Shown: positions 7,775 to 12,760 of the stretch, piece after piece
How positions within the stretch are numbered: position 1 is the stretch's first letter
Layout of the letters: every line of letters starts with the position of its first letter
Program-made: the position numbers and the translations under genes
NCBI GenBank assembly: GCA_945835425.1
Contig: CAMAJC010000021.1
Location: 1-12,760, forward strand
Reading direction: 5' to 3'
Source of the DNA: an uncultured Clostridia bacterium
GTDB taxonomy: Bacteria; Bacillota; Clostridia; Oscillospirales; Ruminococcaceae
Length of the DNA: 12,760 nt
The notes under the pieces: model-generated
Told to the model about the DNA's origin: nothing
Databases searched by the model: none
Seen by the model: the letters and a program-made list of their open reading frames with translations, nothing else

Positions 7775-7803
7775 ATGCTAACATAAACCCAAAAAGAAAA
7801 CAA
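7775..7803 (-). promoter_or_regulatory. Possible sigma-A promoter for nfeD-SPFH
   Basis: On the minus strand TTGTTT and TAGCAT are separated by 17 nt, with an extended TGn before the -10. Some promoter is expected here because the rnpB terminator lies just upstream. The leader downstream carries a CCGGCGCCGG palindrome (7747-7756). The match is weak. Confidence 0.35.
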
Positions 7804-7883
7804 GGGGGTATGCAAAATCTAAGGAAAAAACGACAAAATTTAAGAAAAAGGAGACAGACCGGGCCTCACAGACCCATATATAT

Positions 7884-7928
7884 GCAAAAATCCCGCTGCT
7901 CCGAACCGTCAAAGCAGCGGGATTTATT
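7884..7928 (-). terminator. Rho-independent terminator after rnpB
   Basis: A perfect 13-bp stem pairs AAATCCCGCTGCT (7888-7900) with its complement (7913-7925) around a 12-nt loop. On the minus strand it follows the rnpB 3' end within about 10 nt and ends in five T's. Confidence 0.92.
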
Positions 7929-7933
7929 TTTAA

Positions 7934-8267
7934 ATTCGTGACCAGGCCTGTAAGCCGAGTTCTGTCGAGTGTGACAATCTATCTCGACAAGACGTCGCCG
8001 CCTTGCTCAAGCCACCTTTCGGAAGCGCCGGACCAGCGATAACCTTCCAGTCGGTGTTGCATCGGATAGGGTTTACATAGCCGGGATGTCTCCATCCCGC
8101 TGGTGAGCTCTTACCTCGCCTTTCCATCCTTACCGGGTCACCCCGGCGGTTTCTTTCTGTTGCACTTTCCCTAAAGTCGCCTTCGGCTGCCGTTAGCAGC
8201 TATCCTGTCCTGTGATGCTCGGACTTTCCTCATGTAAAAACACGCTGCCACACAGCCTGCTCACGGT
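7934..8267 (-). ncRNA. rnpB: RNase P RNA, bacterial class A
   Basis: This is the catalytic RNA of ribonuclease P, which cleaves the 5' leader from pre-tRNAs. On the minus strand the conserved P4 halves are clear: GAGGAAAGTCCGAGC near the 5' end and ACAGAACTCGGCTTA near the 3' end. Other landmarks are GGATAGCTGCTAACGG, AGGGAAAGTGCAACAGAAAG and GGTAAGAGCTCACC. The ends define a P1 helix: CGTGA-G-CAGGC at the 5' end pairs with GCCTG-G-TCACG at the 3' end with one G-G mismatch, which fixes the limits to a few nt. At about 334 nt it is on the compact side for class A, partly through a very short CCGGGgtgaCCCGG hairpin where P12 is expected. It has its own promoter and terminator and is divergent from the DUF2752 gene. 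Confidence 0.97.
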
Positions 8268-8271
8268 GTTT

Positions 8272-8300
8272 ATTTTATCACGCTGCGGCAAAAAAGTCAA
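8272..8300 (-). promoter_or_regulatory. Sigma-A promoter for rnpB
   Basis: On the minus strand TTGACT and TAAAAT are separated by 17 nt, with an extended TGn before the -10. The start is predicted at about 8264-8267, right at the P1 helix, as expected for a stable RNA with little leader. Confidence 0.85.
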
Positions 8301-8323
8301 TTCTTAAATTCTCCGAAGAATAA

Positions 8324-8352
8324 TTGACAAAGCAGTCCGACTATGTTACTAT
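8324..8352 (+). promoter_or_regulatory. Sigma-A promoter for DUF2752-DUF4234 operon
   Basis: Consensus TTGACA and TACTAT are separated by exactly 17 nt, with an extended TGn. The start is predicted near 8359, which excludes a GTG codon at 8353 as translation start. Its -35 faces the rnpB -35 with only 23 bp between them. Confidence 0.8.
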
Positions 8353-8394
8353 GTGATAAACGGGCCTGATATACGGCTTTTAGGAATAAAAAAC

Positions 8395-8799
8395 ATGAAG
8401 ATTATGGAAAAAATTGCCATCGGGCTGCTGGCCATAGCCGCTGTTCTGCTGATATTGGACACAGGCTGTGTGTTTTATCATCTGACCGGCATCCCGTGTC
8501 CCGGCTGCGGCATGACGCGGGCATATCTCGCGGCGCTGCGGCTGGATTTTGCGGAGGCTTTCCGGATGCACCCATTGTGGCCGGTGACGGTACCGCTCAT
8601 TGCCCTCAGCCTGTGGAAAAACGGCCGCATCTTTCGCTCAGAACGGGCCAATACCGCCTTTTACCTGCTGTTTTTGTTTATTTATCTGGGCGTATACGCA
8701 GCCCGGATGGTTTTCCTCTTCCCGGACACCGCACCGATGCAGTTTAATGCGGACGCATTCCTTCCCGGACTGCTCCGATGGGCACAAACTTTACTATGA
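8395..8799 (+). CDS. DUF2752 family small membrane protein
   Basis: This is a 134-aa membrane protein of the uncharacterised DUF2752 family. The diagnostic motif GIPCPGCGMTRAYLA (residues 32-46) follows the first membrane helix and puts a CxxC pair (C35, C38) at the membrane edge. The conserved FRMHPLWPVTVPL lies about 10 residues later, and about three hydrophobic helices are predicted. The ATG at 8395 is preceded by AGGA at 9 nt; an in-frame GTG at 8353 lies at or before the predicted transcript start. It is the first gene of a two-gene operon with the DUF4234 protein 16 nt downstream. The function is unknown. The CxxC suggests metal binding or redox activity, but that is inference. Confidence 0.88.
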   Translation: MKIMEKIAIGLLAIAAVLLILDTGCVFYHLTGIPCPGCGMTRAYLAALRLDFAEAFRMHPLWPVTVPLIALSLWKNGRIFRSERANTAFYLLFLFIYLGVYAARMVFLFPDTAPMQFNADAFLPGLLRWAQTLL

Positions 8800-8815
8800 A
8801 AGGACGTTGTTTCCT

Positions 8816-9202
8816 ATGATCCAGCAGCGAAACTTTATCACGGTCATTCTGCTTAGTTTCATCACCTGCGGCATTTATTTTTATTATTATATGTATCAGC
8901 TGACCAAGGACTTAAACCAGATGGCAGGGGACGACGGCTGTTTCACCGACCCGACGGCAGTCGTACTGCTGGATATCATCACCTGCGGCATCTACAGCTG
9001 GTACTGGCTCTACCGCCAGGGCAACCGGATGAAACGCCTTGCCGACTGCAACAACGTTTTCTGTGAAGAAAACGGCACGGCCTATCTGCTCTGGGCAGTC
9101 ATCGGCAGCCTGCTGTGCGGCATCGGCAATCTCATCGCCCATTATCTGATGATGAAAAACTTCAACAATATTGCAGATGCATATAATGCGCATCTCGGCT
9201 AA
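8816..9202 (+). CDS. DUF4234 family membrane protein with repeated ITCGIY unit
   Basis: This is a 128-aa membrane protein of the uncharacterised DUF4234 family. Two similar hydrophobic units, LLSFITCGIYFYYYMYQL (residues 12-29) and LLDIITCGIYSWYWLYRQ (51-68), are each followed by a polar stretch. A third, more diverged helix with LLCGIGNLIAHYLMMKNF (residues 99-116) follows. The arrangement suggests internal duplication of a helix-plus-tail unit. The ATG at 8816 has AAGGA about 11 nt upstream, and the gene starts 16 nt after the DUF2752 stop, so the two are co-transcribed. No catalytic motif is seen. The function is unknown. Confidence 0.87.
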   Translation: MIQQRNFITVILLSFITCGIYFYYYMYQLTKDLNQMAGDDGCFTDPTAVVLLDIITCGIYSWYWLYRQGNRMKRLADCNNVFCEENGTAYLLWAVIGSLLCGIGNLIAHYLMMKNFNNIADAYNAHLG

Positions 9203-9204
9203 TA

Positions 9205-9244
9205 AAGTTTTCGCCCGGCTGTTTTTGTTCAGCCGGGCGTTTTT
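9205..9244 (+). terminator. Rho-independent terminator after DUF4234 gene
   Basis: CGCCCGGCTG (9212-9221) pairs with CAGCCGGGCG (9230-9239) in a perfect 10-bp stem with an 8-nt loop, followed by five T's. Its T tail abuts the stop codon of the convergent glycosylase gene. Confidence 0.93.
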
Positions 9245-9720
9245 CATTTTACATATTCCAAAATCTTTTTCCATTGCCCTTTGAGCCGCTCCATATTCCA
9301 GGCGGCATTGGCCGGGCTGGTCGACGGCATCCGGAAAGAAGGGACAGGCAGCGGCGGACAGTACCGCTTATACAGCTCCTCCGACTTTGCGCCGTTAAAG
9401 AACACCGCCTGAATATGGGAGTTTTCCACAAGCGGCAGGACATCGTTGACCACCGGGTTGCGGATAGAGGCGTCCGCAGCTCCTTTTATTTCGCAGCTGT
9501 CCAGCACATCCCAAATCGCGATATCATGCCTTTTGAGCAGAGCGATTTTTTCCTCGACGCTCTCCGGCCGTGCTTCTCCCAGCAACTCCGCCAGCATCGG
9601 CCAGAACCGGTTGCGCGGGTGCCCATAATAAAATCCGCTCTCAAAGGAAAGGGGAGACGGGTAGCTCCCCAGTATCAAAATTTTTGAACTGTCCGTCCTG
9701 ACCGGCGCAAAACATTTCAC
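9244..9720 (-). CDS. DNA-deoxyinosine (hypoxanthine-DNA) glycosylase, UDG superfamily
   Basis: This is a predicted base-excision repair glycosylase of the family 6 (HDG) branch of the uracil-DNA glycosylase superfamily. It removes deaminated bases, chiefly hypoxanthine, from DNA. The 158-aa product shows motif 1 as ILGSYPSPLSF followed by YYGHPRNRFW (residues 31-40), VLDSCEIKGAADASI in the middle, FFNGAKS (residues 107-113), and motif 2 as MPSTSPANAAW (residues 131-141). The start is GTG at 9720, the only plausible initiation codon after an in-frame TGA 15 nt upstream. AAGGGCGG upstream is a moderate ribosome site. The gene is alone, divergent from the HAD-ATPase operon and convergent with the DUF4234 gene. 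A general UDG/Mug-like specificity remains possible. Confidence 0.88.
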   Translation of the reverse strand: MKCFAPVRTDSSKILILGSYPSPLSFESGFYYGHPRNRFWPMLAELLGEARPESVEEKIALLKRHDIAIWDVLDSCEIKGAADASIRNPVVNDVLPLVENSHIQAVFFNGAKSEELYKRYCPPLPVPSFRMPSTSPANAAWNMERLKGQWKKILEYVK

Positions 9721-9755
9721 GACAAAAACCGCCCTTCACCATTTGTGTCAAGCAC

Positions 9756-9784
9756 AGTATACCATCTTTTTCTTTTCCCGGCAA
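9756..9784 (-). promoter_or_regulatory. Sigma-A promoter for glycosylase gene
   Basis: On the minus strand TTGCCG and TATACT are separated by 17 nt, with a TGn extension. Predicted start is near 9749, about 29 nt before the GTG. The -35 lies inside the left arm of an inverted repeat. Confidence 0.65.
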
Positions 9785-9801
9785 GAATATTGCCCGGGAA
9801 A
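9774..9801. repeat. Inverted repeat between divergent glycosylase and HAD promoters
   Basis: TTTCCCGGCAA (9774-9784) faces TTGCCCGGGAAA (9790-9801) across a 5-nt spacer, complementary except for one extra C. It lies upstream of both predicted transcript starts, so it is not an mRNA terminator. It overlaps the glycosylase -35 box and could be an operator. The binding protein is unknown. Confidence 0.45.
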
Positions 9802-9824
9802 TCCTCCTTTTTCATATTTTGCAT

Positions 9825-9853
9825 TTGACGGCGGCGTCCCCACAGGGTATAAT
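9825..9853 (+). promoter_or_regulatory. Sigma-A promoter for HAD-ATPase operon
   Basis: TTGACG and a perfect TATAAT are separated by exactly 17 nt. Predicted start is near 9860, giving a leader of about 35 nt. Confidence 0.85.
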
Positions 9854-9894
9854 AAAGACAGCATATCATACAGAAAACGGAAGGAAGACTGCAA

Positions 9895-10701
9895 ATGAAG
9901 TACAAACTCCTGGCCCTGGATATCGACGGGACCCTGACCAACTCGCAGAAGATCATCACGCCCAAAACCAAAACAGCCCTGATGGATGCCCAGAAAAAGG
10001 GCCTGCGGCTGATCCTCGCCTCCGGACGTCCGACCGAAGGGGTTCGTCCGCTGGCAGACGAGCTGGAAATGGACAAATACGGCGGCTTTATCCTCTCGTA
10101 TAACGGCGCGCGGGTTATTGACCTGACCAATAATCAGATCGTCTATGAAAAGACCCTCGACCCGGAGATCATCCCGGTCATTGGTTCTTTGGCGCGCAAA
10201 TACCATATCGGCGTGCTGACCTATGTAGACGGCCACGTCATCACCGAGACCCCTGACGATCCCTATATCCAGACGGAAGCCCGCATCAACCGCCTGCCGC
10301 TGCGTGCGGTCGAAGATTTCGCCGCGGCAGTTACCGAAAAGGAGCCTAAATGCCTGATGACCGGTGACGGCGACTATATGGGCAAAATCGAACCGGAGAT
10401 TGCAGCCGCTTTGGGTAACCTCAGCGTTTACCGTTCGGAGGCTTTCTTCATCGAAATCATGCCGGAAAACATCGACAAAGCCGTTTCCCTTGAAAAGCTC
10501 TGCGAATACGCCGGCGTAAAGAGGGAAGAGCTGGCAGCCTGCGGCGACGGCTACAACGATATGCCGATGATCCGTTATGCCGGTCTCGGCATCGCCATGG
10601 CAAACGCCAAGGACCCGGTCAGGGAAGCAGCCGACGTCATTACCCTCAGTAACGACGAGGACGGCATCGCCGCCGCCCTTGAGAAATATTTTGAACTGTA
10701 A
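9895..10701 (+). CDS. Cof-type HAD-IIB phosphatase
   Basis: This is a predicted haloacid dehalogenase superfamily phosphatase of the Cof/YidA subfamily. These soluble enzymes dephosphorylate sugar phosphates or related metabolites. The 268-aa product has all four motifs: DIDGTLT with nucleophile D9 and general acid D11, LASGRPT (motif II, S43), K195 (motif III), and GDGYNDMPMI (217-226, motif IV). The C2-type cap lies between motifs II and III, roughly residues 85-185. The ATG has GGAAGGA upstream at suitable spacing. It is the first gene of an operon whose second gene starts 5 nt after its stop. Members of this family are promiscuous, so the substrate cannot be assigned. Confidence 0.94.
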   Translation: MKYKLLALDIDGTLTNSQKIITPKTKTALMDAQKKGLRLILASGRPTEGVRPLADELEMDKYGGFILSYNGARVIDLTNNQIVYEKTLDPEIIPVIGSLARKYHIGVLTYVDGHVITETPDDPYIQTEARINRLPLRAVEDFAAAVTEKEPKCLMTGDGDYMGKIEPEIAAALGNLSVYRSEAFFIEIMPENIDKAVSLEKLCEYAGVKREELAACGDGYNDMPMIRYAGLGIAMANAKDPVREAADVITLSNDEDGIAAALEKYFEL

Positions 10702-10706
10702 TTGTC

Positions 10707-11579
10707 ATGATTTATCTGGAATCTTTCAGGCTGCCGGATGCCGAGGCAGAAACCGATTTCTTCCTGCATATCACCCGCACCTGCTACAACAATTTCTATC
10801 CGTTTCAGATTTTCCCGGAAATGGGGCTGACCCGGCTGGATTTTGAGCCGGTGACCATCCTCTGCGGCGGAAACGGAAGCGGGAAGACGACCCTTTTAAA
10901 CCTCCTTGCGGAGTCGGTCGGCGCATTTCGTGCGTCTCCTTATAACCGCAGCAGCTTTTGGGAGGATTACCTGCGCCTCTGTCACGCAAAACTCGCTCCC
11001 GGCGCCAAAACTGCCCTGAAAAAAGCAAAAATCATCACCAGCGACGACGTTTTTGATTATCTCTTAAACGTCCGCACCCTCAACAGCGGCATCGACAGCA
11101 AGCGGGAAGAACTCATAAATGAATATACGAGTGCCAAATATGCCCATTTTCAGATGCGCTCGATGGACGATTACGACCAGCTGAAAAAGGTCGCGGCCGC
11201 AAGACGTGGCACAGGCTCTGCCTATGTCAAAAACCAGCTGATGAAAAACATCCGCAACGGCTCCAACGGGGAAAGCGCCTTTGAATACTTTACCCGCGAG
11301 ATACAGGAGGACACCCTTTACCTGCTGGACGAGCCGGAGAACAGCCTTTCGCCTGACCGGCAGCTGGAGCTGCTGCAGTTTCTGGAGGATTCCGCCCGCT
11401 TTTATCATTGTCAGTTTGTCATTTCGACCCATTCGCCCTTCCTGCTCGCCTTGAGAGATGCCCGGATTTATGATCTGGATACCCGGCCTGTTCGGACGGC
11501 ACGCTGGACGGAAATTCCCGGCGTCCGCACCTATTTTGATTTTTTTGATGCCCATCGGGATGAATTTGAAAGAAAATAA
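10707..11579 (+). CDS. COG3910-like AAA/ABC-type ATPase
   Basis: This is a soluble P-loop ATPase of the predicted-ATPase group (COG3910, AAA_21-like), related to ABC-type and SMC-like head domains. The 290-aa product contains Walker A GGNGSGKTT (54-62), a signature-like SNGES (186-190), Walker B TLYLLDEPEN (203-212) and a switch-histidine segment ISTHSPFLLAL (239-249, H242). The C-terminal GVRTYFDFFDAHRDEF is characteristic of the family as I remember it. No transmembrane segment or fused nuclease domain is seen, so it is not an obvious transporter subunit. The ATG starts 5 nt after the HAD stop with no recognisable Shine-Dalgarno, implying translational coupling. Its biological role is unknown. 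Confidence 0.9.
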   Translation: MIYLESFRLPDAEAETDFFLHITRTCYNNFYPFQIFPEMGLTRLDFEPVTILCGGNGSGKTTLLNLLAESVGAFRASPYNRSSFWEDYLRLCHAKLAPGAKTALKKAKIITSDDVFDYLLNVRTLNSGIDSKREELINEYTSAKYAHFQMRSMDDYDQLKKVAAARRGTGSAYVKNQLMKNIRNGSNGESAFEYFTREIQEDTLYLLDEPENSLSPDRQLELLQFLEDSARFYHCQFVISTHSPFLLALRDARIYDLDTRPVRTARWTEIPGVRTYFDFFDAHRDEFERK

Positions 11580-11583
11580 GTAT

Positions 11584-11625
11584 AAAAGAGCGTATTCGTA
11601 CCCAAGCTGTACAATACGCTCTTTT
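11584..11625 (+). terminator. Bidirectional terminator between ATPase gene and sigG
   Basis: AAAAGAGCGTATT (11584-11596) pairs with its complement (11613-11625). Inner GTAC/GTAC pairing after a single bulged C leaves a 7-nt loop. T-rich runs lie on both sides, so it can end both convergent transcripts. Confidence 0.93.
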
Positions 11626-11634
11626 ATTATGCTG

Positions 11635-12423
11635 TCATCCGTGCAGACACGCCTGCACCTTATGCAGGGCGCCTTTTTCCAGCCGCGAGACCTGTGCCTG
11701 GGAGATGCCGATCTCGCCGGAGACTTCCATCTGTGTCTTGCCCTCGAAAAACCGCAGGCCGATGATTTTCTTTTCCCGATCGGAAAGCCCGTGAAGCGCG
11801 TCCTTGATGGTGATCTCGTCCACCCAGTCGCCGTCGTCGCTGCCGCTGGCGATCTGGTCCATCACATAGATCGGTTCGCCGCCGTCGGAATAAACCGGTT
11901 CATAGAGCGACACCGGGTCGACGATTGATTCCAGCGCCAGTACCACGTCGCTTTTCGGCAGCCCCAGTTGCCCCGCAATCTCCATGATCGTCGGCTCCCG
12001 GCCAAGCGTTGCCGTCAGCCGTTCCTTTGCCTGCATCGACTGGTAGGCAAGGTCCTTCAGCGACCGGCTGACCCGCATCGGCGCATAATCCCGCAGGAAA
12101 CGGCGCACCTCGCCGATGATCATCGGCACGGCGTAGGTCGAAAACCGCACCTCCTGCGACAGATCGAAGTGGTCGATTGCCTTGATCAGCCCGATGCATC
12201 CGACCTGAAACAGATCATCGAGGTTTTCCCCACGCCCGGAAAACCGCTGGACGACGCTCAGCACCAGCCGCAGATTCCCGCCGATCAGCTCTGCTCTGGC
12301 CTTTTCTTTTTCCTTTTTATCTCCATCCCGCATCTGCCGCAGGAGCCGCATCTTTTCCTCCTCCTGCATGACCGGCAGAGCGGACGTATCCATTCCTGCA
12401 ATAACGACCTTTCCTCTGTACAT
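11635..12423 (-). CDS. sigG: RNA polymerase sporulation sigma factor SigG
   Basis: Sigma-G is the late forespore-specific sigma factor that switches on small acid-soluble protein, germination and spore-resistance genes after engulfment. The 262-aa product aligns along its length with Bacillus SigG from memory. It has the diagnostic N-terminal GMDTSALPVM (10-19), region 2 with GGNLRLVLSVVQRF and DDLFQVGCIGLIKAID, and FSTYAVPMIIGEVRRFLRD. Region 3 includes RVSRSLKDLAYQ and DPVSLYEPVYSDGGEPIYVMDQI. The region 4 helix-turn-helix is GKTQMEVSGEIGISQAQVSRLEK (about 228-250; shown here in outline only). The ATG at 12423 has AGGAGG at optimal spacing; an in-frame start at 12444 is less supported. The usual spoIIGA-sigE genes are not upstream. 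A LysR gene with its own terminator lies there instead, so sigG is a stand-alone unit. Confidence 0.96.
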   Translation of the reverse strand: MYRGKVVIAGMDTSALPVMQEEEKMRLLRQMRDGDKKEKEKARAELIGGNLRLVLSVVQRFSGRGENLDDLFQVGCIGLIKAIDHFDLSQEVRFSTYAVPMIIGEVRRFLRDYAPMRVSRSLKDLAYQSMQAKERLTATLGREPTIMEIAGQLGLPKSDVVLALESIVDPVSLYEPVYSDGGEPIYVMDQIASGSDDGDWVDEITIKDALHGLSDREKKIIGLRFFEGKTQMEVSGEIGISQAQVSRLEKGALHKVQACLHG

Positions 12424-12447
12424 AGGCACCTCCTTGCGCTGCAAAAA

Positions 12448-12478
12448 TAAGTATGCGCGCTTTTAAAGGAGCCATGCA
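12448..12478 (-). promoter_or_regulatory. Candidate sigma-F/sigma-G promoter of sigG
   Basis: On the minus strand TGCATG is followed after 17 nt by CATACTTA, close to the Bacillus sigma-G pattern (TGAATA, 17-18 nt, CATACTA). The same -35 followed after 14 nt by GCGCATACTT fits most positions of the sigma-F -10 consensus. No good sigma-A promoter is seen. The start would be near 12441, a leader of about 18 nt. This agrees with known sigG control by sigma-F and autoregulation. Confidence 0.55.
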
Positions 12479-12492
12479 GGGGAATCGCTGGC

Positions 12493-12532
12493 AAAAAGAG
12501 TCAGCCGGAAGAGATTTCCGACTGACTCTTTT
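12493..12532 (-). terminator. Rho-independent terminator after LysR-type gene
   Basis: AAAAGAGTCAG (12494-12504) pairs with CTGACTCTTTT (12522-12532). An inner CGGAA/TTCCG stem follows after one mismatch, with a 5-nt loop. T runs lie on both sides; on the minus strand it starts 6 nt after the stop codon and isolates sigG from the upstream gene. Confidence 0.92.
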
Positions 12533-12538
12533 GTATAT

Positions 12539-12760
12539 TCAGTTTTGCCGCTGCAGATTGCGGACCGTGCTGCGGACTTCCGATAAAAACTGCTGTTCAT
12601 AGCGCGTCAGATTGTGTCCTCGCGGATAGACCGCCACATCCCGGCAGAGGTTTGCCTTCATCTGACAGGGCCGCTGCACCAGCCCATTTTCGTCCAAGAT
12701 CCGCTGCGGAACCGGCGATACCCACATAAAGCTGCCGGGCACCGTCTGAAGCAGGTCAAA
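12539..12760 (-). CDS. LysR-type transcriptional regulator, C-terminal fragment
   Basis: This is the last 73 residues of a gene that continues beyond the window edge; the reading frame is open to base 12760. The fragment starts FDLLQTVPGSFMWVSPVP and includes ILDENGLVQR, KANLCRDVAVY and LTRYEQQFLSEVR. This resembles the last strands and helix of a LysR substrate-binding domain in a common Clostridia subgroup. The DNA-binding N-terminus is outside the window, so the assignment rests on C-terminal pattern only. The effector and targets cannot be inferred. Confidence 0.65.
   Translation of the reverse strand, partial: FDLLQTVPGSFMWVSPVPQRILDENGLVQRPCQMKANLCRDVAVYPRGHNLTRYEQQFLSEVRSTVRNLQRQN

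Noticed and set aside
7930..8127. 65-aa open frame within rnpB
   Set aside because: It lies inside the RNase P RNA, whose conserved structure explains the sequence.
8353..8394. Upstream GTG start extending the DUF2752 protein by 14 residues
   Set aside because: It overlaps the end of the promoter and precedes the predicted transcript start. The ATG at 8395 has a ribosome site.
1..12760. Mobile element, prophage, CRISPR array, tRNA or defence island
   Set aside because: I saw no transposase, integrase, terminal repeats, regularly spaced repeats, tRNA fold or toxin-antitoxin pair. All sizeable genes are chromosomal families with matching composition.

Overview
The window looks like chromosome from a spore-forming, low-to-moderate GC Clostridia member, most likely in the Oscillospiraceae/Ruminococcaceae range. 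The evidence is a SpoIVA ATPase preceded by a SipL-like SPOCS/LysM protein, a clear sigma-G gene, a class A RNase P RNA, consensus sigma-A promoters and strong T-tailed terminators. Base composition is a little above half GC by eye. I see no insertion sequence, prophage, tRNA, CRISPR array or transfer gene, so this reads as ordinary core chromosome made of many short transcription units.

Layout. (1) 25-3211: a minus-strand sporulation operon, sipL-like then spoIVA, with a possible sigma-E promoter, closed by a terminator at the left edge. (2) 3223-4775: a stand-alone minus-strand MATE-family exporter with a sigma-A promoter, a leader of about 117 nt and its own terminator. (3) 4836-6214: a monocistronic minus-strand archaeal-type, cofactor-independent phosphoglycerate mutase (apgM-like) with a strong promoter and palindromes just downstream. 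(4) 6234-7803: a minus-strand pair, a short NfeD-like protein then an SPFH/stomatin protein, a membrane-microdomain module. (5) 7884-8300: rnpB on the minus strand, with promoter and terminator. (6) 8324-9244: a plus-strand operon of two small membrane proteins of unknown function (DUF2752 and DUF4234), divergent from rnpB. (7) 9244-9784: a minus-strand DNA-deoxyinosine/uracil glycosylase gene. (8) 9825-11625: a plus-strand operon of a Cof-type HAD phosphatase and a COG3910-like AAA/ABC ATPase, divergent from the glycosylase. (9) 11635-12478: minus-strand sigG with a promoter resembling the sigma-F and sigma-G consensus. (10) 12493-12760: the 3' end of a minus-strand LysR-type regulator, cut by the window edge.

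How they fit together. The two sporulation loci belong to different compartments. SpoIVA and SipL form the coat basement layer on the mother-cell face of the forespore (sigma-E regulon), while SigG drives the late forespore programme. The remaining genes are housekeeping: glycolysis, RNA processing, base-excision repair, phosphatase and efflux. The least understood part is the DUF2752-DUF4234 membrane pair, followed by the HAD-ATPase pair. I did not find a strongly convincing new multi-gene system. The most useful leads are small: promoter architecture, palindromes between divergent genes, and the two-gene membrane module.
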